A DNA stretch of 43,157 nt from an uncultured PS1 clade bacterium (GTDB lineage Bacteria; Pseudomonadota; Alphaproteobacteria; MED-G09), in assembly GCA_902533755.1 (NCBI GenBank), contig CACANC010000007.1, forward strand, positions 1 to 43,157. The letters run 5' to 3'. The translations under genes were made by a program, and so were the position numbers. Shown one piece after another: positions 14,919-23,111 of the stretch. Numbering within the stretch: the first letter of the stretch is position 1; each line of letters starts with the position of its first letter. The notes under the pieces were generated by a model. It worked only from the letters and a program-made list of their open reading frames with translations. It did not search any database and was not told where the DNA came from.

Positions 14919-15836
14919 ATGTTAGTTGTAAAGAATGATAACAAAGTTATAGAACCAGGAGGGGTTTTTGCTTTAGGTAATTTTGATGGAGTACATCTAG
15001 GTCATAAAGAGATTATTGAAATTGCTAAAGAAACATCCATTAAAAACTCTTCTTATGCTGGTGTAATTGTATTTGAGCCGCATCCAAGAAAGTTTTTTAA
15101 TAAGAACTCTGAGAATTTTTATTTATCTGATTTAAAAACTAAAGAGTTTTTGTTGAATAAGTTTGGTATAGAGTGCTTCGTTGTTTTGAATTTTGATAAA
15201 AATATGGCCGAAAGAAGCCCCGAAGAATTTATTAATGACATCATAATTGAAACAATTAAACCATCAGCAATAATAGTCGGCTATGACTTTCGATTTGGTA
15301 AAAATAGGGCCGGAGATATTGAAGACTTAAAAAGAATATGCTCACAAAATAATATTCTTGTTAAGATTGTAGATGAGCAAAAAAAAGATGAAACTGTTCT
15401 ATCTTCATCAAATGTTAGAGACCTTTTAAAGGCTGGCGATTTCAAAGCAGCTGAAAAAATGCTTGGCCATAAATGGTTAATAAAAGGAAAAGTCGTTTTA
15501 GGTGATAAGAGAGGTAGAGAAATTGGTTTTCCAACTGCTAATTTAGAAGTAAATGATTTTTTGCAAATAAATTTTGGTGTTTATGCTGTTAAAGTTGAGA
15601 TAGATGGTATGAGTTATAATGGAGTATCTAACTATGGTATTAGACCAACTTTTGATGGTAAAAAATTGCTTCTTGAGACCTATTTATTTGACTTTTCAAA
15701 AGATATTTATGGTAAGGATATAGTAGTTTCGTTTATCGAGTTTATCAGAAAAGAAAAAAAATTTGATGGTATTGATTTACTAAAAGAACAAATTGCAATG
15801 GACTCTAAAAAAGCAATTAAAATATTGGATAAATAA
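14919..15836 (+). CDS. ribF: Bifunctional riboflavin kinase/FAD synthetase
   Basis: 305 aa, normal length. The N-terminal adenylyltransferase domain starts with GNFDGVHLGH, which holds the nucleotide-binding HxGH-like signature. The C-terminal kinase domain has RGREIGFPTANL and NYGIRPTF, the conserved riboflavin-kinase motifs. The enzyme converts riboflavin to FMN and then FAD in the cytoplasm. The stop TAA directly abuts the ATG of ileS, so the two are translated from one message. The ribF-ileS-lspA order is widely conserved in proteobacteria. Confidence 0.97.
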   Translation: MLVVKNDNKVIEPGGVFALGNFDGVHLGHKEIIEIAKETSIKNSSYAGVIVFEPHPRKFFNKNSENFYLSDLKTKEFLLNKFGIECFVVLNFDKNMAERSPEEFINDIIIETIKPSAIIVGYDFRFGKNRAGDIEDLKRICSQNNILVKIVDEQKKDETVLSSSNVRDLLKAGDFKAAEKMLGHKWLIKGKVVLGDKRGREIGFPTANLEVNDFLQINFGVYAVKVEIDGMSYNGVSNYGIRPTFDGKKLLLETYLFDFSKDIYGKDIVVSFIEFIRKEKKFDGIDLLKEQIAMDSKKAIKILDK

Positions 15837-18683
15837 ATGTCAGATAAAAAAAATACTAAGGATTATCGAGATACTCTTCTTTTACCAAAGACAGACCTTC
15901 CAATGAAAGCTAAATTATCTGAAAATGAACCTATACTTTTAGAGAATTGGGATAAAATTGATACATATGCCTCTATCAGAAAATCTTCTCAAGGTAAGAA
16001 AAAGTTTATTCTCCACGATGGACCCCCTTATGCAAATGGTAATGTGCATATGGGCACAGCATTAAATAAAATCCTTAAAGATGTAATTGTTAAATCTAAA
16101 CAAATGGCAGGTTTTGATGCAATTTATAGACCTGGATGGGACTGTCATGGTCTTCCTATCGAATGGAAAATTGAAGAACAGTATAGAGAGCAGGGAAAGT
16201 CAAAAGAAGAAGTGCCAATAAATGAATTCAGAAGTGAGTGCAGATTATTTGCAAAGAAATGGATTAAAGTTCAAAAAGAAGAATTTAAAAGATTAGGCGT
16301 TTTTGGCGATTGGGAAAACCCTTACACAACAATGGAATTTGAATCCGAAGCTATTATCGTTAGAGAATTTCATAAATTTCTAATGAATGATGATTTGTAT
16401 TGTGGATCTAAGCCTGTTATGTGGTCAGTTATAGAAAAAACTGCGTTAGCTGAGGCTGAAGTAGAGTATAAAGAGCATTTATCGCCAACAATCTGGGTTA
16501 AATTTCCTTTAACTTCAAAAGAAAAACCATATGACGAGTCTAGTATTCTTATTTGGACAACTACTCCATGGACAATTCCTGCAAATAGAGCAATTGCCTT
16601 TTCATCGAAGTATGAATATGGACTTTATGAGGTCATAGAAATAGAAGAAGGCAGTTTAGCAAAAATTGGGGAAAAAATAATCATTAATAACTCACTCAAG
16701 GAAAACCTAGAAAACGCATCAAAAACAAAAATAAATCTTATTCAAAATGTTGATGAGATTGAAAAATTAGTTTGTCAACATCCTTTTAATTCTCTTGGCT
16801 ATGATTTTGATATTCCTCTTCTAGAGGGTGAATTTGTTACTGATGAAACGGGAACAGGTTTTGTGCATATTGCTCCTAGCCATGGTCAGGATGATTATGA
16901 TTTAGCATCTAAAAATGGAATTGAGGCCCCTTTCATGATTGATGATCAAGGTGTTTATTTGCCAAATGTAAAAATCTTCGCTGGAAAGAAAGTATATGAG
17001 GATGATGGTTCTTACGGTGATGGTAATGGTGCAGTGATTAGAGAATTAATTAATTGCAATGCATTATTTGCAAAAGGCAAACTCCGTCATCAATATCCTC
17101 ATAGTTGGAGATCTAAAGCGCCTTTATTATTTAGAAATACCCCTCAGTGGTTTATTTCTATGGAAAAAAATAATCTTAGAAATAAATCTTTATCTGAGAT
17201 CGAGAATGTCGAATGGATACCTAAGAGAGGAAAAAATAGAATTAAATCCATGGTAGATAACAGACCAGATTGGGTTGTATCGCGTCAAAGGGCATGGGGA
17301 GTACCTTTAGCAATCTTTTTAAACAAAAAAACAGGGGAAATCCTTAAAGATAAAGAAATAAATGAAAAAATATTTAATAATTTTAAAGAAAATGGTTCAG
17401 ACTCTTGGTTTGAGTTATCTTCAGAAGAAATTTTGGGTAGAAAATATAATTCTGATGAATGGGAAAAAATTGATGATATCTTAGATGTTTGGTTTGATTC
17501 AGGATCTACACAAGCTTTTGTATTAGAGGGAAATCAAGGAATAGGTATTCCTGCAGATTTATATCTTGAGGGATCAGATCAACATCGTGGTTGGTTCCAG
17601 TCATCATTACTTGTTGGGTGTGGAACAAGAGGTAAAGCTCCCTTTAAAAAGGTTTTAACTCATGGATTTGTAGTTGATAAAGATGGAAAAAAAGAATCTA
17701 AATCACTTGGTAATGTTACAAAACCTGAAGATTTGATTAAACAATATGGTGCTGATGTTATCAGATTGTGGGTAGTTTCTTCTGATTTTACAGACGATCT
17801 AAGAGTTGGCCAGGACATCATGAAAGCAAATGTAGAGTCTTATAGAAAAATTAGAAATACTTTTCGTTTTTTGCTCGGAAACCTTGATAACTTTTCTGAA
17901 GATGAAATTGTGGATTATAAAGATATGCCAGAGCTAGAAAGGTATATTCTTCATAAGCTTTGCTTAATAGATAATGAAGTTAGAGAGTCTTATAAAAATT
18001 TTGATTTAAAGTCAGTGTTCCAAATACTATTAAATTTTTCAAACCTTGATCTTTCTTCATTTTATTTTGACATAAGAAAAGATTGCTTATATTGCGACAG
18101 TCCAAAAAGCAATATAAGAAAATCAACTAGGACTGTTCTTGATTTACTTTTTGACTATTTGGTTAGGTGGTTTGCTCCAATTTTATGTTTTACTTCTGAA
18201 GAAGTCAGAAAATCTAGATTTCCTGATTTAAATAATTCTATTCATGAAATGCAATTTTTAGATGTTAAAAATGAATGGAATAATTCAGAATTATTTGAAA
18301 AATGGGAGAGCATTAGATCAATAAGAAAGGTAGTTACTGGAGCAATTGAGCTTGAAAGAAAAGAAAAAAGAATTGGCTCAAGTCTTGAAGCAAAACCAAT
18401 ACTTTTTATTTCAGATGATAATTATGTTGGCGTATTAAAAGATATTGATTTACCTGAGATATTTATTACCTCTCAAGCAGAGTTGAGAAATGAAAAAGGT
18501 CCCGAAAATGCATTTACTTTGGATGAAATTGATGATGTTGCTGTGATATGTGATATTGCTGAGGGTAACAAATGTAGTAGATCTTGGAAAATTTTACCAG
18601 AAGTAGGTACGGATAAGGAATACCCAGACCTAAGTCTTCGTGATGCAGAAGTGATGAGAGAAATTAATGATAAAGGGAATTAA
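15837..18683 (+). CDS. ileS: Isoleucyl-tRNA synthetase
   Basis: 948 aa class I synthetase. The first signature is HDGPPYANGNVHMGT (60-74), and the second is the KESKS variant of KMSKS at about 618-622. The large CP1 editing domain lies between them (about 200-400), with tryptophan motifs such as WTTTPWT. SRQRAWGVP precedes the second half of the active site. The C-terminal zinc ribbon that bacterial IleRS normally carries as two CxxC pairs is degenerate: the segment around 910-940 reads NKCSRSWKILPEVG, and only one of four cysteines remains. It abuts ribF and overlaps lspA by 17 nt. Confidence 0.97.
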   Translation: MSDKKNTKDYRDTLLLPKTDLPMKAKLSENEPILLENWDKIDTYASIRKSSQGKKKFILHDGPPYANGNVHMGTALNKILKDVIVKSKQMAGFDAIYRPGWDCHGLPIEWKIEEQYREQGKSKEEVPINEFRSECRLFAKKWIKVQKEEFKRLGVFGDWENPYTTMEFESEAIIVREFHKFLMNDDLYCGSKPVMWSVIEKTALAEAEVEYKEHLSPTIWVKFPLTSKEKPYDESSILIWTTTPWTIPANRAIAFSSKYEYGLYEVIEIEEGSLAKIGEKIIINNSLKENLENASKTKINLIQNVDEIEKLVCQHPFNSLGYDFDIPLLEGEFVTDETGTGFVHIAPSHGQDDYDLASKNGIEAPFMIDDQGVYLPNVKIFAGKKVYEDDGSYGDGNGAVIRELINCNALFAKGKLRHQYPHSWRSKAPLLFRNTPQWFISMEKNNLRNKSLSEIENVEWIPKRGKNRIKSMVDNRPDWVVSRQRAWGVPLAIFLNKKTGEILKDKEINEKIFNNFKENGSDSWFELSSEEILGRKYNSDEWEKIDDILDVWFDSGSTQAFVLEGNQGIGIPADLYLEGSDQHRGWFQSSLLVGCGTRGKAPFKKVLTHGFVVDKDGKKESKSLGNVTKPEDLIKQYGADVIRLWVVSSDFTDDLRVGQDIMKANVESYRKIRNTFRFLLGNLDNFSEDEIVDYKDMPELERYILHKLCLIDNEVRESYKNFDLKSVFQILLNFSNLDLSSFYFDIRKDCLYCDSPKSNIRKSTRTVLDLLFDYLVRWFAPILCFTSEEVRKSRFPDLNNSIHEMQFLDVKNEWNNSELFEKWESIRSIRKVVTGAIELERKEKRIGSSLEAKPILFISDDNYVGVLKDIDLPEIFITSQAELRNEKGPENAFTLDEIDDVAVICDIAEGNKCSRSWKILPEVGTDKEYPDLSLRDAEVMREINDKGN

Positions 18684-19161
18684 AGAATATCTTTTTGTTG
18701 CAGTATCATCTGGTAGCGTACTTTTAATTGATTTCTTAAGTAAAAACAAAATTATATCAATCTTCAAAGACGGTATTGTTGAAAAAATATATGTTAATGA
18801 ATACTTAGATTTTATTCTAGTTTTTAATACAGGTATTTCCTATGGTCTATTTTCTGGAGGAGGGGATTTTCAGAAATGGATTCTAATTTCACTTTCCATT
18901 TTGATTATAATTTTTCTTTTAAGTATAATTCGAAATGAATCTACAATTCTTTCAAAGCTAGGTATATCCTTCATAATCGGAGGTGCCTTAGGAAATGTAT
19001 TAGATAGATTTACATATGGTGCAGTAGTAGACTTTATTTCTCTTCATGCGAAAGGTTTTTCTTGGTATATATTTAATATTGCAGATATGTTTATTGTTCT
19101 AGGAGTAATTCTTTTTATTCTTAGCCAGCTTATTTTATCTAAAAAGAATGTAGGAAATTAA
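18667..19161 (+). CDS. lspA: Lipoprotein signal peptidase (signal peptidase II)
   Basis: 164 aa inner-membrane aspartyl protease with four hydrophobic segments (about 8-24, 70-88, 97-112, 135-157). Conserved blocks are FNTGISYG (53-60), GGALGNVLDR (105-114), VVDF and FNIAD. The catalytic aspartates are D122 and D140. It cleaves the signal peptide of diacylated prolipoproteins; the next gene encodes such a lipoprotein. The ATG lies 17 nt inside ileS. A GAGAG stretch 6 nt upstream may serve as ribosome site, which suggests coupling with ileS translation. Confidence 0.96.
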   Translation: MIKGIKEYLFVAVSSGSVLLIDFLSKNKIISIFKDGIVEKIYVNEYLDFILVFNTGISYGLFSGGGDFQKWILISLSILIIIFLLSIIRNESTILSKLGISFIIGGALGNVLDRFTYGAVVDFISLHAKGFSWYIFNIADMFIVLGVILFILSQLILSKKNVGN

Positions 19162-19164
19162 ATT

Positions 19165-19581
19165 ATGGTTAAAAATTTTACAGTTATTTTAATTTTGTTA
19201 ACACCAATATTTTTAATTGGTTGCGGGAGTGAACTTGCCAAAGTTTTGGGCACTGACAAATTGCCTCCAGATGAATTTACGATTTTAACAAAGCCTAATT
19301 TAATTATACCTCCAGAATATAATTTAAGACCTCCCGCTGAAGGAGAGGTTAGGCCTACACCACAACAACCAAGCAGAGAACTACAGGCAATATTATTTAA
19401 TAATTCAAATAATTCAAAAGACTTTAGTCAGTCAGAGATTAATTTAATGACAGGTGCTGATGTTGCAGAATCTATACCAAATATAAAAGAAGTTTTGGAC
19501 TCAGAGATGCGTGATGTAGAAGAGGTTGATGCAAACCTTGAAACTCAAATTATAAATACTCCAGCAAAAAAAATTAATTAA
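19165..19581 (+). CDS. DUF3035-family lipoprotein
   Basis: 138 aa with a lipoprotein signal peptide. The hydrophobic stretch (about 5-19) ends in the lipobox LIGC, so C20 would be lipidated. The mature part opens with PPDEFTILTKPNLIIPPEYN and LRPPAEGE, the proline-rich pattern of DUF3035. This family directly follows lspA in many alphaproteobacteria, which supports the taxonomic reading of the window. Function unknown; it would sit in the inner or outer membrane facing the periplasm. It starts 3 nt after the lspA stop and ends 1 nt from the convergent MutL-like gene, with no obvious terminator between them. Confidence 0.88.
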   Translation: MVKNFTVILILLTPIFLIGCGSELAKVLGTDKLPPDEFTILTKPNLIIPPEYNLRPPAEGEVRPTPQQPSRELQAILFNNSNNSKDFSQSEINLMTGADVAESIPNIKEVLDSEMRDVEEVDANLETQIINTPAKKIN

Positions 19582-19582
19582 A

Positions 19583-20668
19583 TTATTTAAAAAGATTCTT
19601 AATATTTGAAATTGATATTTCAACTTTTTTATTATTCTTATTATTTTTTATAATTATTCCATTTTTTGATTCAGTTAGTTGAAAGTTTTTGTGAAAATTT
19701 AAAACTGATTTAATTAAATTGTTTTTATTTTTTTTATCTCTATCAAATTCGTATATCTGTTTTGAAAATGATTTTAATATTAAGCCTTTTGTCATTTTTT
19801 CAACTTTTTTTTTATCAACTAAATTTTCATGATAGTTTAAAAAAATAAAGAAAGATGGATATCCATCAACTTCAAACGACTTCCTATAAATATCATTAAA
19901 TGCTCTTTTGATTTCTAGAAATTTTGCTGGTTTATTGTTTACAATAATGTATTGATTATTCTTCTTTTTCGAGACTTGTTTTTTATTACTGTAATAGATC
20001 TTAATTTTTATTTTCTCTGTTTCTAATTTTTCTTTTATTAGAGATTTAGCAATTTTATTATCAAATACTTTACTTATTCTTGAAATTATTTTGTCTTTAG
20101 AAAGTTTATCTTCAATGGGAGTATTAATTATTGATGCATTGTTTAGCTTTGCTAAGAAATTAATGTTAGGAAAAGCTAAAGCATAATTGAATATTGTATT
20201 TTTTATATCATCCTCGATAAAATTCTCTGGATTAGTCCTCTTTTCATTATCATTATAAAAAATATCTTTTAATGATATTTTTGTTCCTATATCTGCATAG
20301 CATTCTTTAATTGGTTGTATTTTGTCATTAGTAATTTTTAATAAAGATCCTCTCGTTTTATCTTTTTCTTTGCTGATGATTTCTAAATTACTAATTTTTG
20401 ATAAATTTAAAAATATATTCTGATTGTTGTTTAAGGTAACAGAATTATTCTCAACAGATTCTGCAAGGTCTTTTGAGCTTAATCCGTTTCCGTTATTTTT
20501 AATTTCAATTAGGCTTAAGCCATTTCTTTCAATCTTAATGCTAATTTTGTTAGCGCTATCATTAATTGAGAATTCAATTAGGTTCCTTAATATTTTTGAA
20601 ACACTATACTCTTCATATTCTGTATTTTTTGATTTTGAATATTTAGCTAAAGGAGTATTACTCAACAA
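19583..20668 (-). CDS. Degenerate MutL-like protein (GHKL fold, predicted inactive ATPase)
   Basis: 361 aa, very rich in Lys, Asn and Ile. Residues 1-63 align without a gap to E. coli MutL 1-63, for example KISIKIERNG against RIDIDIERGG. Catalytic E29 is replaced by Asn, the magnesium ligand N33 by Phe, and D58 of the DNGxG motif by Asn (NNGNG). The GFRGEAL motif is deleted or unrecognisable. A second domain (about 205-310) keeps YIIVNNKPAKF, equivalent to FVNGRxV of the MutL transducer domain, but the VNVHPxK lysine motif is lost. There is no C-terminal dimerisation or endonuclease domain. The frame is open over 1.08 kb. Start is TTG, with AAGG 6 nt upstream. It lies 11 nt after trxB. It may be a fast-evolving relic or a repurposed protein. 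Confidence 0.65.
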   Translation of the reverse strand: MLSNTPLAKYSKSKNTEYEEYSVSKILRNLIEFSINDSANKISIKIERNGLSLIEIKNNGNGLSSKDLAESVENNSVTLNNNQNIFLNLSKISNLEIISKEKDKTRGSLLKITNDKIQPIKECYADIGTKISLKDIFYNDNEKRTNPENFIEDDIKNTIFNYALAFPNINFLAKLNNASIINTPIEDKLSKDKIISRISKVFDNKIAKSLIKEKLETEKIKIKIYYSNKKQVSKKKNNQYIIVNNKPAKFLEIKRAFNDIYRKSFEVDGYPSFFIFLNYHENLVDKKKVEKMTKGLILKSFSKQIYEFDRDKKNKNNLIKSVLNFHKNFQLTESKNGIIIKNNKNNKKVEISISNIKNLFK

Positions 20669-20679
20669 TTTTTTCCTTT

Positions 20680-21618
20680 TTATTCAGATAAATATTCTTC
20701 TACTTCAAGTGCTGCCATACAGCCCATACCTGCAGCTGTAACGGCTTGTCTATATTTATCATCTGTAACATCACCGGCTGCAAAAACACCATTAATATTT
20801 GTTTTAGTTGAATCAGCTGCAGTAAAAATATAACCCGCGTCATTCATATCTAATTGATTTTGAAATATTAAAGAGGAAGGACTATGTCCAATCGCAACAA
20901 AAACACCATCAGCTTTGAGATTCTGTATACTATTTGTTTTCTTATTTTTTAAAATAACTTGGTTTACACTTAAGGGATCTTCATCACCAACTATCTCTGT
21001 AATTTCTGTATCCCAAATAATTTCAATTTTTTTATTTTCCATTAATCTTTTTTGAAGAATTTTCTCAGCACGCAATGAGTCTCTTCTATGAATTAATTTT
21101 ACTTCACTTGCAAAGTTAGTTAAAAAAATTGCTTCTTCTGCGGCAGTATTTCCTCCTCCAACTACAACAACTGTTTTATCTTTGTAAAAAAAACCATCAC
21201 AAGTTGCACATGCTGAAACACCATACCCCTTAAATTTATTTTCTGATTCTAGCCCTAACCAGTTTGCTTGAGCACCAGTTGCAATGATTAAAGCATCGCA
21301 TGTATATTCTTTTTCTGAATCAGATTTTAATTTAAAAGGCTTACTTGATAAATCGACATCAACAATGGTATCAAAAACTATATTTGTTCCAACACTTATT
21401 GCTTGCTCTTTCATCTGATCCATTAACCATGGACCTTGAATAATATCTGCAAAACCTGGATAATTTTCTACATCAGTAGTTATTGTCATTTGGCCACCTG
21501 GCTCAATCCCAGTTAGAAGAGTCGGCTCTAACATCGCTCTTGATGCATAGATAGCTGCAGTATAGCCAGCAGGTCCAGAACCAAGGATTAATAATTTTGA
21601 ATGATTATTATCTGTCAT
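20680..21618 (-). CDS. trxB: Thioredoxin reductase
   Basis: 312 aa, the size of low-molecular-weight bacterial TrxR. The FAD-binding motif GSGPAGYTAA lies at 13-22, and the redox disulfide CATC is C137/C140, followed by DGFFYK. The NADPH motif VVGGGNTAAEEA and the C-terminal FAD-contacting AAGDVTDDKYRQA are present. The enzyme reduces thioredoxin with NADPH in the cytoplasm. It is read together with the upstream ELM1-family gene (20 nt apart) and the downstream MutL-like gene. No thioredoxin gene is present in the window. Confidence 0.97.
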   Translation of the reverse strand: MTDNNHSKLLILGSGPAGYTAAIYASRAMLEPTLLTGIEPGGQMTITTDVENYPGFADIIQGPWLMDQMKEQAISVGTNIVFDTIVDVDLSSKPFKLKSDSEKEYTCDALIIATGAQANWLGLESENKFKGYGVSACATCDGFFYKDKTVVVVGGGNTAAEEAIFLTNFASEVKLIHRRDSLRAEKILQKRLMENKKIEIIWDTEITEIVGDEDPLSVNQVILKNKKTNSIQNLKADGVFVAIGHSPSSLIFQNQLDMNDAGYIFTAADSTKTNINGVFAAGDVTDDKYRQAVTAAGMGCMAALEVEEYLSE

Positions 21619-21638
21619 TTTAATTAGCTTTATATCAT

Positions 21639-22574
21639 TTAAAAAAGATTCTTATAGATATAGTCAACTATTTCTTTTGTAGGGTCTAATTTTTTATTCT
21701 GAAAATAATCAATGTTGTTTTCAAAAGGTCTTATATGTCCAGAATTTACTAATGTATTAATGAATTTATTAAATCTTTTTGAGTTACTTTTTATATCAAT
21801 ATAATAAACCGGTTTCGGAATATTTATTGCTTCACTTATCATATTTGCCGAGTCTGGTGTTGTTATTATTAATTCTGAAGCTTTTAAAATAGCAAAATAT
21901 GGATTATCGCCTTTCCCATCGTAAAATAAATTTTTCTTATTTATTAATAAACTTTTAATTCTATTTGATAATTTTTTAGGTGACCTTCTAGATAATGTAA
22001 TTAGCGGAGTATATCCATTACTAATAACAAAATTTATCGCTTGAATGACTTTTTCACATTCGTCATCATTAAAATTATAAGCTTTACTTTTACCTCCAAT
22101 CAAAAAACCTATAAAAGGCCCTTTGAGCTTTGATAATTTTCCTAACCATTTATCATGATGATAATTAAGTAGCTCGTTTGTTACCCTATTTGGTGATGTT
22201 ATAGTTTTTACAACATTGTTTCCTTCAATAGAGTCATGTTCAGGCGCCCAAACTATATCAAATTCTTTTGAATCTATTCTAGGATCTTGAAGATATATTG
22301 TTTTGCATTCCTTTTTAGAAGCTCTCCTTATGTATTTAAGATATGGAATTGTTTTTCTTCCAGCTGCTATAACAAGATCAGGCCATGGTTCACGAACTTG
22401 GGGATTAAGAAATGGAGTCCCGTAAGGAGCAAAAACAGAAACAGCCATTGAGGGCTTTATTTTTTTTATTTCTGTCTCTATTCCTAATCGTTCAATTACG
22501 CCAAGGCATTGGTTTTCACACCCAATTAAACCTGAAGAAAGTATCCAACTTTTTTTTATTTCTTTTAAAACCAT
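21639..22574 (-). CDS. ELM1 (mitochondrial fission)/DUF1022-family protein
   Basis: 311 aa. The N-terminal SGLIGCENQCLGV block and the central WPDLVIAAGRKT, LQDPRID and WAPEHD motifs are those of the ELM1/DUF1022 family. The family is shared by alphaproteobacteria and plants, where ELM1 takes part in mitochondrial division. The bacterial proteins have a glycosyltransferase-B-like fold in which the late ITTPDSANMISEA segment resembles the nucleotide-sugar site. The bacterial function is unknown, and an envelope sugar-transfer role is only a guess. No signal peptide is seen. It lies upstream of trxB on the same strand and is divergent from the Lrp regulator across about 60 bp. Confidence 0.85.
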   Translation of the reverse strand: MVLKEIKKSWILSSGLIGCENQCLGVIERLGIETEIKKIKPSMAVSVFAPYGTPFLNPQVREPWPDLVIAAGRKTIPYLKYIRRASKKECKTIYLQDPRIDSKEFDIVWAPEHDSIEGNNVVKTITSPNRVTNELLNYHHDKWLGKLSKLKGPFIGFLIGGKSKAYNFNDDECEKVIQAINFVISNGYTPLITLSRRSPKKLSNRIKSLLINKKNLFYDGKGDNPYFAILKASELIITTPDSANMISEAINIPKPVYYIDIKSNSKRFNKFINTLVNSGHIRPFENNIDYFQNKKLDPTKEIVDYIYKNLF

Positions 22575-22636
22575 AGTTATTATCGATTATTGTAATAATC
22601 TTGCGTATTAATAATATAATCTATAACATAAATTTC

Positions 22637-23107
22637 ATGAAACGAGATAATTTAGATTTCATAGATATTAAAATACTTAATAAACTGCAGGAAAATGGCC
22701 GAACTACTAATGTGGAGCTATCAGAGTTTGTTGAGCTTTCAGCACCCCCTTGTTTAAGAAGAGTAAAAGCACTTGAAAATGAAGGTTATATTAGAGGATA
22801 TCATGCAGAATTAGATCCAGAAAAATTAGGGTTTGAAGTTACGGTCTTTGCAATGGTTGGCTTACATAACCAGGCTGAGGCTGATTTATTGAGTTTTGAG
22901 GAGCATGTTAGCAATTTAGATTATGTTAGAGAATGTCATATGCTTAATGGGGAAATTGACTTTATTTTAAAGTGCGTGGCTCCTGATTTATCTAGTTTCC
23001 AAAACTTTCTTACTAACGAGTTAACTTCAGCTCCAAATGTTGCAAGTGTGAAAACATCTCTAACTATTAGGCAATCAAAATATTTGCCAGGCGTTCCTTT
23101 AAAATAA
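22637..23107 (+). CDS. Lrp/AsnC-family transcriptional regulator
   Basis: 156 aa from ATG 22637, the usual Lrp length. An upstream in-frame TTG would add 12 residues unlike the family start. The opening LDFIDIKILNKLQENGR leads into a winged-helix domain whose recognition region is LSAPPCLRRVKALE. The C-terminal RAM/ligand-binding half begins near residue 65 and contains GEIDFILKC. Such proteins bind amino acids and act as global or local regulators. It is divergent from the ELM1-family gene, so the short AT-rich gap of about 60 bp is the likely place for autoregulation. It is convergent with the FAD oxidoreductase, 4 nt away. Confidence 0.95.
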   Translation: MKRDNLDFIDIKILNKLQENGRTTNVELSEFVELSAPPCLRRVKALENEGYIRGYHAELDPEKLGFEVTVFAMVGLHNQAEADLLSFEEHVSNLDYVRECHMLNGEIDFILKCVAPDLSSFQNFLTNELTSAPNVASVKTSLTIRQSKYLPGVPLK

Positions 23108-23111
23108 GAAT

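Noticed and set aside
14464-14944. Reverse-strand ORFs of 70 and 106 aa across the HAD/ribF boundary
   Set aside because: They are antisense shadows of well-supported genes with low-complexity products.
19583-20668. A functional MutL mismatch-repair protein
   Set aside because: Catalytic E29, N33, D58, the GFRGEAL lid and the VNVHPxK lysine are all lost, and there is no C-terminal domain.
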